In this document: piece after piece, positions 24,326 through 36,565 of the stretch
Layout of the letters: every line of letters begins with the position of its first letter
How positions within the stretch are numbered: position 1 is the stretch's first letter
Assembly: GCF_001411555.2 (NCBI RefSeq)
Contig: NC_049912.1
Coordinates: 2,125,001 to 2,189,000, forward strand
Direction of reading: 5' to 3'
Origin: Juglans regia
Lineage: Eukaryota; Streptophyta; Magnoliopsida; Fagales; Juglandaceae
Length of the DNA: 64,000 nucleotides
Notes under the pieces: generated by a model
Seen by the model: the letters and a program-made list of their open reading frames with translations, nothing else
What the model was told of the DNA's origin: nothing
Database searches by the model: none
Position numbers and translations under genes: made by a program

Positions 24326-24845
24326 TTTCTTCTTCTCTTTCCTTTACTTTCTACCCAAAAAACATTATTTAGGGATCAAGAATTTTAGACTCCCTCTAAG
24401 TCTTTAATATGAGTGCGAGAGTTTAAGGTCGTCAATTCCGGATAGGACTCGGAGAACAAAGAGACAGAGAGAGAGAGAGAGAGCGAGGACGAGATCAGCG
24501 AAACGAGAAAAAAATAGGTCATTTAGCAGAATAGAAAGGGAAGAAAGAAATTTGAAAATTTCGAAAAAGGAGAGAAATCGAAAAGGAATTGGGATTTCGG
24601 AAAAGTGGAAGGAAGCATAATAGAGAGGGAATAAAGTAATTTGCGTGCGAAATTATATTTTCGTAATAAAATAATATAATAGATGTTAAACAATAGTTCA
24701 TCAACTTTGGCGATAAACTAGAAATCACTGTAGTTGAAAATTTAACATTTACGTAAATAGTGAAGCCAATACTGTGTATTTTAAGTGAAATTCATCAAAT
24801 TTTAAATATTAAACTCATTTGATGAGTCTAATGCCAATGCTCTTA

Positions 24846-25651
24846 CAAAGGTAATTAAGATTTGAGATACACATATAGATCTTTTGAGTTTTGCTTTTTG
24901 GAAACGTGGTCTGTCGAGACATCACTTATTGTAGGATATTAAAACAAAATTAAAATTTATTTTCTTAACTATTAAGTAAAAAATAATTAATAAATAAATA
25001 AATAATGAGCTATCACAAAACTCATTGAAACTGCAACTTGGGCGAGGGACTTGACATTTGGCTGCTTTTTCACTTTTGGTAGACGTCACGGCTGTTGTCT
25101 GACTGGTCCTTACTCCTTCCCGATGAAGCAACAAGATGCAAACTTGTACACATCAAACGTACGTTGGGTTATACTTTCATATAAAAAAGACATGTTGCGT
25201 TATAATTACGTCCGTTATAACTCGTCTCTCTGGGTTAGTTTTAAATGTTCATAACTGTTCGCGTGATGCTTCCAAAAAAGATATTGTTAAATTGCTTGTT
25301 AGTCCTTTCAAATGCAACTATTTGGGCCCAAATTGGAATGGAGTTGATACCTGCAATGTTTTTCTTCTTTTGAAGAATTGATACCCATCTTTTGCTATCA
25401 GCAAATCTACTGTTTTGTTTTTCTAGATTCTATCAAAATAAATTTATAAATTGACGTGATTTCATATGAGACGTTAGATTTATTTTATAATAAAAATTAT
25501 TTTACAACCACGTCAATTTGTATAGTATTTATTTGTGACTAAAGAATTTTTCAAACCGGAATGATATTAATGGCTTGGTAATTTCAAATATTAACCTACA
25601 ATTAAAACTCACAAAGATTATGTTCATTGAAAGCCGTAGCTATATGTTAAA
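24846..25651. other. Intergenic DNA downstream of the MCU gene
   Basis: The part next to 25652 is presumed 3'UTR. 25020-25385 has balanced composition with overlapping plus frames that I do not recognise. No RNA gene seen. Confidence 0.4.
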
Positions 25652-27099
25652 CTATCGATTGAACATTGGAGCAGTACTACTTGAAGAAGCTGCTTGTTGT
25701 GAAGAATATGAATTGAGATAACATGCTCTCCGGAGCTCATTGTACCTTGCAATGTCAAAACCATGAAACCCCATGAGACGCTTCTGCTTTACTTCAAACC
25801 TGCCCTGATAGAACCCTTGGAAAGAAGGCTCTTTGGAGGTCCTGAGGAAGAAGGCATAGCCAGCCATGCAGTGCATTGACGTTGCGTAGAAGCAAACTGG
25901 CTCCATCACATCCCATGACAGCTCCCAAAATGTTAGCCTCATGCACCCAGCTGTCTGGACCACCAACAATCCCAGCCCGCACCAGAGTTCCCGGCGCACC
26001 AAGGCATCCGCCTCTTTGTCGATGGCCACCTTCTGCTTCTCCATCTCCTCCAGCTCCTTTTGTTGCCTGTGACCCATGTTGGCTCCCAATAGAGGAACAA
26101 GGCTTTGGATGGCTTTTGTTATCTGCAATCAATTAAGGTTTTGAAAATACATTAACTGGAAACCTTGATGAGAAAATATGGAATTTTTTTATAGCTTTAA
26201 TTTTGAGAATCAGATATATCCTCCTTCTTGGCCTCTTCTCCCGTTCCCAAAATTCATCTACTCTATGGTTGATTAATTACACAAAATTAAACTATCTCAT
26301 TTTATCTTATCTCATATCATATAATTATTATAATTTTTTTAAATTTTTACATAAAATATAAAAAATAATTTAATTTTTTTAAATCTTAAAATAAAATAAT
26401 ATTAAAAAATAATATTATAATTATATAGAATTGAATTTTCAACAATAAATCACATCTTATCTAAATAATCAAACCAAGCATGAATTAAGTTACAGCTGCT
26501 AAATTCTCCCTTTTCCCTCGATTCCCGAAATGAAGAAATGGAAAATTGGAAAAGAAAGCAGAAATTTTTACCTGATCAGGCCTTAGGAAGACAGCGTTTC
26601 CCGAGACGATTACGGTTCCGGACTCATCGAGCATCTTGGCCAAGGCGAGACCTTGATCAGGATCGGAGCAGACTTCTGTGCAGACCCGAATGAAATCCGA
26701 ATAAGGTATCCAGTTTTTATGGATTTTTCTCAGCCTCTCCTTCACCTTTTCCAGCTGCGCCACCCTCAGCAACTTCCTCCCATCTTCAACCGTCAGGCCT
26801 TCCGAAGTACTCTCCGCCAGAGGCATCAGGCCGTCAAGTCGGATCCGGTTCTGGGTAACGCCTATGGACTTCAGCTTCTCCCCGAGAGGAAGCAGTCGTA
26901 GCTCCGGCTGAAAGGACGCTCTCTTGTGAAGGAAACGCCGGATAATGCCGTTGTGACAGGGGTCGGGAGCGATGGAGGCTTCGTTAGGATCGGGTGGGAC
27001 CCTCCGGACCACAGAGGACAAAGAAACACGGGAATTGGCGAGGGTTTGGGCGGACGCCTTGGTTATATTGAAGAGACGCCGAGCTTTCCTGAACGCCAT
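25652..27099 (-). CDS. MCU: Mitochondrial calcium uniporter, two exons
   Basis: Known: MCU forms the calcium channel of the inner mitochondrial membrane. Seen: exon 1 is 27099-26572 (176 codons, ends CCTGATCAG|GTAAAA) and exon 2 is 26122-25652 (156 residues plus stop, after TGATTGCAG|ATAAC). They join in phase 0 to 332 residues, normal for plant MCU. The basic, Ser/Arg-rich N-terminus (about 1-60) is a likely mitochondrial presequence. A coiled-coil stretch (QQKELEEMEKQKVAIDKEAD, 196-215) precedes two hydrophobic segments: LWCGLGLLVVQTAGCMRLTF and, after the pore loop W246-D-V-M-E-P251, VCFYATSMHCMAGYAFFL. WDVMEP is the plant form of the selectivity-filter DxxE motif. A C-terminal Ser-rich tail ends MFNR. 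No in-frame damage. An AT-rich small element fills much of the intron, and a hAT MITE starts 73 bases upstream of the ATG. Confidence 0.95.
26278..26475. mobile_element. Family A element inside the MCU intron
   Basis: ACAAAATTAAACTATCTCAT at the left and ATCTAAATAATCAAACCAAG at the right enclose the AT-rich core TACATAAAATATAAAAAATA. It occupies about 200 of the 449 intron bases. Borders are approximate. Confidence 0.5.
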
Positions 27100-27171
27100 T
27101 GATCATACAGAAGTGAGGGAGAGTTGAAGTGTCGTCTGGCATACAGGGGAAACTGCTACTGAGGCTTCTTA

Positions 27172-27881
27172 TAGGTGTAACGGGTTTTGGAGAAATTTTG
27201 GAACGAATCGATATATATCGGTTCTTAAATTTAAAAATTGATACGGATCGTTTAATTATCAAAATTAAAATTTTCAGATTTTTTTTAATTTCAGTCCGAT
27301 TTTTAATTTATTATTTACACATGTGATTATATATATTTAATATTATAATTTTTTTAATATTAAATTTTTTTATAAAAAATTTTTAATGCTAAACTTAATT
27401 GTGAGAATTTTGTATTTACTATTAATAATTACTAATTCTTTATTATTTAATTATAATAGTATAATATAAGTAGTGTTTAACTTATTAATGAGATTAATAA
27501 ATTTAAATAATAAGATTAAAATAGTATAATTAGTGTCTAATTATACTAATATATTAATTTTATATTATAAAATTAATAGACTTGAATAATAAAATTAAAA
27601 TTTCTTGTTATATTAATTGAAAATGTAACATATAATATATATAATAATAATATAAAAATTATGTATAATATAAAAAATAAAAAAATAAATATGTACCGGT
27701 CATGTTCGGTTTAAATTATCAGTTCTCAAATTTTGAAAACCAGTATCTCGTCAGTTTAGGACCGATTTTCATTTTTAGAAATCGGTATCGTATCAGACCG
27801 GTTATAAATTGGACCAGACTTACTAATTCAGTTCGGTCTAATCCGATTCAACCAATTTTTTCATTTTTTCTTAAACCCCTA
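27172..27881. mobile_element. hAT-type MITE, family B, in the MCU promoter region
   Basis: Ends TAGGTGTAACGGG and TTAAACCCCTA are inverted relatives of TAGGGGTGTAA. Subterminal sequence GAACGAATCGATATATATCG is close to ACCGAATCGATATATACCGA of the copy at 16634. The interior is AT-rich. The flanks do not form a clear 8-bp duplication. Confidence 0.65.
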
Positions 27882-29079
27882 ATTCAGCCTAAAAAAGTTA
27901 TTGCATTTTCTATTGCAAGAACGCCTAGAAGTTTTCTTTTTCCTCTACAGATTAAATTAAAACATAGTTTTCCTCAATTCAATTTGGAAGAATTCTTCCC
28001 ACTAAATTAAAAAGTTGTAATGCGTTTTTTTGAAGGTGTGATAAATATATATATATATATATAAATCTCTTTTAATAAAAAGATATAAGATAAATAATAT
28101 GTAATTTATATTTATAATTTTACGTATATAATGATACGGACTGATATATGAGCTATTGAAATTGTGAAAACTTTAAAATCTAAAATTTAAAATTCAAAAA
28201 TATTAATAAAATGAAATGAATATTCCGTATATATAATATTATGCATAAAGTTATAAGAACATATAAAAAAATTTAATTTAATTTTTTTAAAAAAAGGTGA
28301 TTATCATATAATCAAAAGACACTTGTCATTTTTATAAATAAATTAAAATAATTTTCTTTCAACTCAATTTTAAAAAAATATCCATTAAATTATGTTTTGT
28401 CGATTCTGTTAAGTATATGTTATATGTGTAACTTATAAGTAAAAATAATATTCATAGTATGATTTTAAATAACAATATAATTTATACACATTTTGAATAT
28501 GTAAATCATTTGAATAAAAAATGAGACTCATAAAATAAATTAATGAATTTTTAATTTGCTTTGTGCTTTAAATTTCTATCTAATTTTACACAATCCAAAT
28601 CGTATTAGCTATATATCTTCCACACGTTGACTTTTAATAAAATTTTTAATCAGAAATGCTAAATCTATCAAAAAAGTGTTTCGAAATAATTTTTTTTATT
28701 TTTTATTTAGTAATTGAAGAAATATTTTTAATAATATTATAATATTTTTTAAAATAATATTTATAATAATTAAAAAAATATATAAAAATAAAACAAAATA
28801 CATTCTCGAGACACTTTTCGATGGATGTAATGTTATTCTTTTTAATATTATTTAAAAAAAATGTGTTAATCACGGTGTGGCGCGCGCGACATGAAATATC
28901 AAAATCAAAATAATAACGGAATACGTGGATGGATGAGGTTTATAGACCGGTCTCCGTCGTTACAGAACCTGACACGAATAATTTCATGTTCCTTTTGATT
29001 TTTCCCTTTCTTTTTTTTAAACGCGAAAACGTGTCGCCTCAGGTGCCTTTTCACTGTCCATCACTATTACGCGCATCTG
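27882..29079. other. Intergenic AT-rich DNA
   Basis: No gene recognised. A small CpG-rich stretch lies at about 28875-29065 (GTGTGGCGCGCGCGACATG) without coding signal. Confidence 0.45.
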
Positions 29080-29280
29080 AATTTTTTTATTTATTTATAT
29101 ATTAAATATATTGGATTGAAATGATAAAATATTATTAAAATATTAATTTTTAATATTATTATTATTTTAAAATTAAAAAAATTAAATTATTTATTTTATT
29201 TTATATCAAAATTTAAAAAAATTAAAATAATAAATTAAAATAAATTAAGATAAATTTTTTAACCAAACAAAGCCTAAAAG
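29080..29280. mobile_element. Family A element copy, degenerate
   Basis: TTGGATTGAAATGATAAAAT at the left and TTTTTTAACCAAACAAAGCC at the right enclose the usual AATTATTTATTTTATTTTAT core. Confidence 0.45.
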
Positions 29281-31107
29281 ACAAAGTAGTTGCCGTTTCA
29301 CGAGGTTTCCTCACCGTCCAAATAAATTTGATGGAAAAAAGATTCTACTCGTCATTTCATACTTTACATACTTTTCCTTTTTTTTTTTTTTTTTTATAAC
29401 AAATATGTACTCTAGATTAACTCAATTAATGTAATAAAAATAAACAATAATAATTTTTTAAAAAAATATATAAAATATATAAGATGAGATGATGAATAGC
29501 ATAAATTTTATTAAAAATATATTATGACTTTTAAATGTATCTATTAAATATGTTCATTTATATTTTTTTAATAGTTAAAGAAGTGACTATTAATAAATTT
29601 TTTTTAAAAAAATTAAGGATATTTTAAAAATATTTAAAAAAAAGATGAAAAAATTATTTATTTTGGTGTGCATATTTAGAATGCACATTTGATATGCCCT
29701 AGCCTTGTCAAAATTTTATTTCTTATATATTTATGTATCACTAATAAAAAATAAAATAAAATGAAGTTACCAAGATTTAAATACTAAAATTCGTAATAAA
29801 ATAAAACAAAAATTAATCGCATTTTTAAAGGAAGTGTGCAATGGTTACATTTCATTTCGGAATTAAATATCTACAAATAGAATTACAATCTTTTTGTACT
29901 ATGACATTCATGCTATCAACCTCTAGCATTTTACATCAAAACTCAAACTTCAGTTATAATATGGCTTAGTTTTTTGTTTTTGCTTTTAGATGCCTGAAAT
30001 GATCAAATTTTCAATATTAAAATAAAATAGTGATGACAATATCAGGCAAATGTAGGTAATTTAAAAAATGATAGTATGCGTACTAAATATATCCACCAAA
30101 TGTCCCCTTTCATATATTTTTATTTTATTTTTTTATTTTTAATTTTTTTTAATGGTTAAGGATGTCTAAAAAATGATTAAAGAAAAATAAAATAAAAATA
30201 AAAAAACTCATTTGTTCTAGTGAAATTCAGCACTTACAACTGAGCACAATGTGAATTATCTGGCACCCTTTTGGATCTATATTTGAGGATAATAATAGGT
30301 TTACTACCTACCACCCATTTAGTATTCTTTTTATTTTTTTATTTAATGATTAAAAAAGTGACTATTAGTGAAGTTGTATAATTTTTTTAATGATTAAAGA
30401 TGTTAAAAAATACTTAAAATAAAATAATAAAATAAAAATAAAAATTTCAAATGCAATATAGAGTAGTAAAAATATAATAGAAGGATAATAAAACTATCAT
30501 TATCCTATATTCTAACAAAACTAATTAATGTTACAATTATAGCTACGTTATTATAAGCCACAAATATTTCTCCTTTTAAAAAGTAGAGAAATGCTTTGGA
30601 TTCCAAATTTGAGATCCAAAAAGTATATTGAATGATTTTTTTTTATTTACTTATGATTAAAAAAATATTTTTTAATGATGTTATGAATTTTTTATTTTTT
30701 TAAAATATTTATAATAATTAAAAAAATATAATAAAAAAATATACTATTCAAAATCTTATTCAGGCTACTTCCCCAATAGTCGTACACTGCTCTAAAAAGT
30801 AATGCAGCATCTCATTCTATCACGTTTCCTATACCAAGTCCAAAATATAAGCAATCCTTCAAAGTATAATTGGAGCACGTGGCATTTATTAATGGCAATG
30901 CTAGGGATTCCGCGTTACAATTTTTTTTTTAATTTTTTTTTTGTAATGATTAAGAAAATATTATTTAATAATATTATAAATTTTATTTTTTTTAAAATAT
31001 TAAAAAATGTTAAAAAATGATGTTTTCACATCATTTTTTTTACACTTTTAAATATTTTTAAAAAAAGAATAAAATTCACAATATTATTAAACAATATTTT
31101 CTTAATT

Positions 31108-31144
<37 letters not shown>

Positions 31145-31148
31145 AACA
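29281..31148. other. Intergenic AT-rich DNA
   Basis: Repeated short motifs of the ATTAAAAAAGTGACTATTA kind occur at about 29573, 30352 and elsewhere, probably remnants of related small elements. A (TA)n tract lies at about 31111-31139. No gene seen. Confidence 0.45.
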
Positions 31149-31193
31149 GGAAAAATGAACGGGATCCCACAGCGGGATCCCTATCATTTTCCT
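31149..31193. repeat. Short inverted repeat (hairpin)
   Basis: GGAAAAATGAACGGGATCCC and, after ACAGC, GGGATCCCTATCATTTTCC form a near-perfect stem of about 19 pairs. Function unknown; possibly two fused element ends. Confidence 0.7.
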
Positions 31194-33981
31194 TTATTAA
31201 TATTGAGTTGGCATTTATTTTTTATGGGACATTAAGCAAGCATCCAACCAACACTACCATCTTGGTGAGCTGGCATAAGTTGGCGTAGTAACCATCCTTA
31301 TCGTGTCTGCAACCTGCATATTCAGTTTCCTATATCTTATGATCATCTCTCTCTTACTCATGTAACCGGACCTTTGAGTTTTATTAATAATGATTTTATA
31401 TAGTTTTTTTATATGATCTTGATTTTGGGGTTTTGTTGTGTAGGGCAAACTCCTTCAAAATATGCGGGCTCAATATATGAAATATTTAATTAATAAAATA
31501 TAAGTGTAGAGATAGTATTCGAACTCAGGTCATCAGGTCCAGGTCCTCTACCATTCCGAATCACTCATTGATCTAAAAATCTAAACTAATGGAAAGAGAT
31601 AGATTTAATTATTTAATATTAAATCATTATGTAGTAACCCCGAGCTCTTTCCTGTAAAAGATAAAAAATATCATTATCTTTCTAGCTAGGTGGAAGATTT
31701 GAGGTTCCTGCCATTATTTGTACTCCGAGCACAGATTAGGAGCAGAAGACGGAAGTGGGATGACAAGAAGCAAGCAAGCTAGTGAATGCAAGTGATTCAT
31801 AACCTGCCATCAGTTCTGTTGAGAGTTTGAAGAGATGTTATGAAAACAGATGGTATATATGTTCAGGTGTCCAAGCTCTAATTTCCCCTATATATAATTC
31901 TAGTCCAAGTACCTCAATCTTGCTTGGTCCTCAAACTCAATCCATTCCAACTTCTTTTAAACTTTTAATCGATCTGACTCGATCCATATAAAATTTGATG
32001 CATACCCTTTTAACCCAACACTAGCCCCTAATAATCCAACCAACCTGCCCTTCCTCATGGCCTAGCCCTACGTTTTCTTCCAACAACCCATACGCACACT
32101 CAAACAACATTACCCTTCCTCAAACTAACTCACACCAACTTGGGCAAATCCCTCCTCCCTACAGACCACTTCACCCACTTTGGGCAAAACATGAGCCTAA
32201 ACCCAAGCCACAAACTCAAACTTTCCTTCCCTTTGCAGTAGGGGGCTAGCACCCCCCACCTGGCCCCCGGCCCCACCTCGACTGGGAGGCAATTTTCCAC
32301 CATGTCCCTGGCCCCGCACAATCACCTAACCACCCGCCCCCACTGGATGAACAGGCGGGTTCTCCACTCCCACAATCTGGCCTCCACATTCCAAACCCTA
32401 AAGAGGCCAAAACACCCTAAAGCTTAATATCCAAGCCCCATAAATACATATCCAAATGCAAAGGAAGAATCATGGGTCTGCACCCTGACAAAGAGGATGA
32501 GAAGAACTCTTACTAGGCTGCTCGCCCCCAACAATTGGTTGTGTAACAAACAACCAGACCCAGCAAACATTCAGACCCTATAAGTGAGTTTAATGGGGAC
32601 ATAAATTCTTTATATTCATGACCAAAAAGGGTGTAGAAGAGGAAGATGAGGAAAAGAAGTTGAAGGCATAGGTGAAGAGGGAGCCATGAAAATCCACTAC
32701 GAAAATGACTAGAGCTCTGAGCCGTGAAGAAACAGCCAAGGAATAAATGAAACAATTCCCCTTTCATGGGTCAGGGCCCTTAAACATCAATCATAAAATA
32801 CAGTCATGCGATCACAACTAATTCGATCCAAAGTTATAGTATCCAACTAAGTTGATCCAACTCTCAATCTCTATTGGGAAGCCTCTTTAAGTCCCAATGT
32901 GTTCTTGTTTGCTCTGCTTTCTACTACCTTTACAGGATTGAAATGCTTTTTAACTGCCCCAGAATGGAAAACTCAGTGGTGTTCTTTAGCGTTATAGTCA
33001 AGCGAAGTTGGGGCAGAGGAGAAGAATTAGGAGAAATTGAAACAAGCCAACACTTAATATAAAAAACAGTTAAGATAATTATGAAATTAAAAAGGCTAGT
33101 AGGAGAAAACCAACCAAAGCTATCAGTGATTTGCATCACTTATAACCAAAAGTTTCCCATTCTCTATGATTCCTGAACCATGGACCTCTACTTTTGTCAT
33201 TTAAAGACAAAGGCAACAGGGAAGGTAGAGAGCCAGTTGGTTTTCCCATAACCAGCCCACAGAGAATCCTGCTTGTTTGTGCGTTGGATGTGAGAAGAAT
33301 GTTATTTGGAAGTTAATCTAAGGACCCCTTTGGTATTTGGCCGTTAATCAATGCTGGAAGAATGTTACAGATCCACATCGATAGAGTAGCCACCTCTCGG
33401 GCTCGTTTAATAGATATAGTTTTGAGTAATTTACTTTCTTCAGTTTTTGTATGGTGGTTCTAGTCACTTAAGATAATCTATTATGACAATCTGATTGCTT
33501 CTCCTTTACCCTGTTACCATTATAAATGCAATTCTTCCAAAGAAAATGATGAAGAGCACACATTAATCTTGCTCCTGTGTCAATCTCGCAGTTTCCCATA
33601 AAATGTTGAAGATTGTAACTCCAATTGTAGTTGAAGTGATCTGTCTATTTTTCTCCAAATAATAATACTATCTTTTTAATCTATCATCAATTCAAATTCA
33701 TAGTACAACAGTTAGCTTTAAGATTGCATAATTATGTTTTATATATTTGTATTAGCAAGTAGGTAACACAGAAATTAGTCGTACACATAGACATCTTACA
33801 AAGCCACCTCCCTCCCCCCTTTCCCCAAAAGAAAAGAAGAAAAAAGGAAAAGAAAAGCCTGCTCAGCAAGAAAAATTCTCTCTTTAGATTCTTTGAGACA
33901 ACGTCAATCAATCCAGGTGTAGCTCAGCAATTATTTAACTGCTGTATGAAATTAGTATAAACACTAACATGGGAAGCTTTA
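31194..33981. other. Intergenic DNA, no gene recognised
   Basis: A C-rich stretch lies at 32030-32480 (CCCCCCACCTGGCCCCCGGC), with no supported reading frame. The frames at 32513-32767, 32874-33062 and 32930-33139 show no known domain. Sequence next to 33982 is presumed 3'UTR of the UPF0496 gene. Confidence 0.4.
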
Positions 33982-35142
33982 TCAGAACAACATACCAGAG
34001 GGCTTTTCAGTTGTCGGATGTCTTATTATCCGCTGCAAAATCACTGTCCTCGCCCTCCTTATATCCCGGCTACACTTATCAGCATGCATGCTTAAATTAT
34101 CAATGGTATCCATAAACACTTCCAGCTTCTTCTTGATCTCATCCATTGCCAGGTTCACTGCCTCCTCTTCTCTGAGAGCAAAATCAGCATTCTGCAACAT
34201 TGACTCAATCTCAATTTCCAGTTTGTTGACCATTACCCGAATGGTATCCAAGTCCTTCATGGTAATGTATGTGCCAACCTGCATTGAGCTGATTACCTCC
34301 CTTTGTCCTTTCACTGCATTTTCATAGCGCTTCCAAAGAGCGTTGCACCATTTTCCCACTGAACCTATGGGAACAGCCAATGCACCTGCCAAAGCGGTTA
34401 CAACAGGAGGAGCTGCAATGGCAGCTGCTACCACCGAGAGAACCAACACCGAAACAAAAGCAGCCACAAAAAGGACATTGGACACTCTCCTCCAAGTCTT
34501 TAGATTTTTCAATTTCTTATCTAGCTTTCTCTTCCTAAGCTGCAACTTTTCCAACATTGACACATGGTGCTGATAAACTGATTGAAACAGTGCAAAAAAC
34601 TCGTCCGTAAATGGGTCCCCAGCAGCCTTAAATTTCCTTAGTTCTTGCAATGTCTTTGCATACCTCACCCCATCAACCCCATCTTCTACTTCTTCAAAAT
34701 GCTTAACAGCAACTTGAATTATCAACTGTTTATCACGTGTGCGCTTCAGGCAGTTCTCAAGGGCAGCACAGAAGTCCAATGTCTTGAGACTGTTCTCAAA
34801 AAAATCTTCCACCAATGAGAACAATTCTTGATTGTTCCATATATCTCTTTTACACTCTAGAATGACTTTGACAACTTCCTGGTTCATTTCAAGCAGACTA
34901 TTGGTGACCTCTCTGAGTGAGTCAAAAGATAAGGACCGAACCTCAACCCCCGAAGCAAGCGAGCTGATGACCCGGCCGGTTCGTTCTTGGAGGGTGGCAT
35001 CAAAGGACTGCAAATCTGGATCAAGCATACACGCCGCCTCATAGGAGCTCAGATCGGGCGTGAATTGGGTATTGTTTTGTATTTGGAGGGATTGGGCTGG
35101 TGGGACATCAACACCAGTATTTTTGCTAAATTTTCCTCCCAT
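33982..35142 (-). CDS. UPF0496 (DUF677) family membrane-associated protein
   Basis: Known: the UPF0496/DUF677 family is plant-specific and poorly characterised. Seen: 386 residues in one exon. The N-terminus MGGKFSK matches the MGxxxS N-myristoylation pattern, which would place the protein at a membrane. Then come the family opening [19 protein letters not shown] (34-52), a helical bundle with [20 protein letters not shown] and [20 protein letters not shown], and a basic patch [19 protein letters not shown] (202-220). Paired hydrophobic segments at about 221-263 are separated by a Pro pair (AAPPVV), and a second helical half ends MLF. The frame to 35145 would start with GTG, so ATG 35142 is used. 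Length is typical. It appears intact. Confidence 0.92.
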   Translation of the reverse strand: MGGKFSKNTGVDVPPAQSLQIQNNTQFTPDLSSYEAACMLDPDLQSFDATLQERTGRVISSLASGVEVRSLSFDSLREVTNSLLEMNQEVVKVILECKRDIWNNQELFSLVEDFFENSLKTLDFCAALENCLKRTRDKQLIIQVAVKHFEEVEDGVDGVRYAKTLQELRKFKAAGDPFTDEFFALFQSVYQHHVSMLEKLQLRKRKLDKKLKNLKTWRRVSNVLFVAAFVSVLVLSVVAAAIAAPPVVTALAGALAVPIGSVGKWCNALWKRYENAVKGQREVISSMQVGTYITMKDLDTIRVMVNKLEIEIESMLQNADFALREEEAVNLAMDEIKKKLEVFMDTIDNLSMHADKCSRDIRRARTVILQRIIRHPTTEKPSGMLF

Positions 35143-35160
35143 CACATGCAGCTTTTACAG

Positions 35161-35543
35161 CTAATAACGAGAAAAACGTCAGGAGAGCCAAAACTGTGCT
35201 TTCTATACAAATAATCACTTTATTGTAAACCGAAAAAAAGCAAATTCAGTTTTTTTTTTTCACTTCAATTAGATTGAAGCAATTTCAACTCTACGAAAAG
35301 CACAGTAATCCAGCTAACCAGATCACACTATCCAAAGAAATAATACACTAAAGTTTAACTAAATTCAGCAAAATCAGGTGTCGATTGCGCTTGGGGAAGA
35401 AGAAAATAGCTAAATTCTAACCCTTTGGATAAGAATTTGAGAACCCAAAAGCTTACTCTTAAGATAGCGACACAAGCTAGACCCAAACGAAAACAAATGC
35501 AAGGCTCCAAGATCAAAATGCCAAATTTCCGGGCAAATCTTAC
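35161..35543 (-). other. Predicted 5'UTR intron of the UPF0496 gene
   Basis: On the minus strand AAAGCAG|GTAAGA gives a strong donor (intron from 35543), and TTTTTCTCGTTATTAG gives a pyrimidine-led acceptor ending at 35161, 18 bases before the ATG. The first leader exon would lie at about 35544-35600 or beyond. A prediction; the acceptor is the less certain end. Confidence 0.6.
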
Positions 35544-36317
35544 CTGCTTTCTGTTTATGGAGTGTTGGGTACCCGAACTTCAGCTGAAATCACAATAATT
35601 AGACGGGTTCTCTCACTTCTATCCTCCACCCCAGTAATAATTTTAAAAACTAAGATCTCTGTGAAGTAGTACACGATCTTCAAGAAATAATATTTATGAA
35701 ATGAACAAACAATTACAGAAAGACGCCCGTAAATTAAAGAAATGGTTTGAAACAGGACAAAACCATCAAGAAAGAACAGGTTTTTATAAGCAATAACGAC
35801 GAGGGTTATGCAGGCAAGAAAAACGGAAGAGCACAGAGGCGGCTTGTAGAGAGGGTTTTTCAGCACAGGGGAAAGGACGAGGAAAGAGAGGGTAGACAAA
35901 TGTCGCCAACGGTGTATTCTCTACATAGTTTCAAGAAACTCCAGCGGTGCTACAATCGAGATATTCCGCTTCTGACTCGCAAATCAAGCCAAGCTACTCG
36001 AACTTGAGTAGTTATTGGAAAAAAAGAATACCGTTTTAGAAATTTCGAAGAAGTTTGTAAGTTTCAGAAATTTTAAGATTTCACGTTAAAAAAAATAAAT
36101 CCGAATTAAGTATTTATAATTCCATATAAATGTTTAGAGAATATTATTATATATATTCAATAAATAGTGCAATACAAAACGCAAATTATAAAGTAGTCAA
36201 CGAAAGTGGTCACTGCGGATACCTCGAAAACTGGTTTGACACAATGTGTTCGCCTGCATTCGATTCCCTTGCACTTTTGCGGCAAAGTCCTTAAAAGAAT
36301 GGAGGAATGGATTTGAA
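35544..36317. other. Promoter side of the UPF0496 gene and intergenic DNA
   Basis: Presumed leader exon and promoter on the minus strand. The overlapping frames 35555-35899 (minus) and 35747-36007 (plus) have no recognisable domain. Confidence 0.4.
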
Positions 36318-36487
36318 TATTGAAGTGACTTGAGTTGAGTTGAGTTGAGATGATAAAATATTATTATTTATTATTATTATTATTTTGAGATTTGAAAAAG
36401 TTGAATTATTTATTATATTTTATATTAAAATTTGAAAAAGTTATAATGATGAATTGAAATGAGTTGAGATGAACTCAACGAAGCCTA
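36318..36487. mobile_element. Family A element copy
   Basis: GAAGTGACTTGAGTTGAGTT begins, and GAGTTGAGATGAACTCAACG closes, the core GATTTGAAAAAGTTGAATTA then TTTATTATATTTTATATTAA. It is one of the two best-preserved cores. Confidence 0.65.
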
Positions 36488-36533
36488 AATGTCACATTTT
36501 GAGTTTGGATGTGGTTATAGATATATATATATA

Positions 36534-36565
36534 CTAGCAGTGTATGTACGTGCGATGCACGTTTG
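36534..36565 (-). other. Helitron 3' terminal hairpin and CTAG end
   Basis: Minus strand: ACGTGCATCGCACGT, then ACATACACTG, then CTAG and host T. The stem-loop is the rolling-circle termination signal of Helitrons. This exact hairpin type is common in plant elements. Confidence 0.85.

Larger units (their letters stand above)
22740..24842. mobile_element. PIF/Harbinger-like nonautonomous element carrying a host gene start
   Basis: Seen: ends GACTATTGGTATTGGATTC (22740-22758) and, inverted, GAGCATTGGCATTAGACTC (24824-24842) agree at 14 of 19 positions and continue as related AT-rich sequence (ATTTAAAATTTGATGAA type). TTA occurs directly on both sides (22737-22739; 24843-24845). No transposase is visible. 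Inside are the first exon and leader of an AMSH-like gene (24212-24640, minus) and a LINE tail (about 23500-23960, minus). Known: 3-bp TWA-type target duplications mark PIF/Harbinger insertions. Inferred: a Pack-type element of 2103 bp that acquired a gene fragment and later received a LINE insertion. The 602-bp element at 60098-60699 has matching ends (GAGCATTGGC). Confidence 0.7.

Noticed and set aside
25794..26136. Open frames in other frames over MCU exon 2
   Set aside because: Shadows of the MCU reading frame; the exon with WDVMEP is the supported one.
34088..35214. Several plus-strand frames
   Set aside because: Antisense shadows of the UPF0496 gene.
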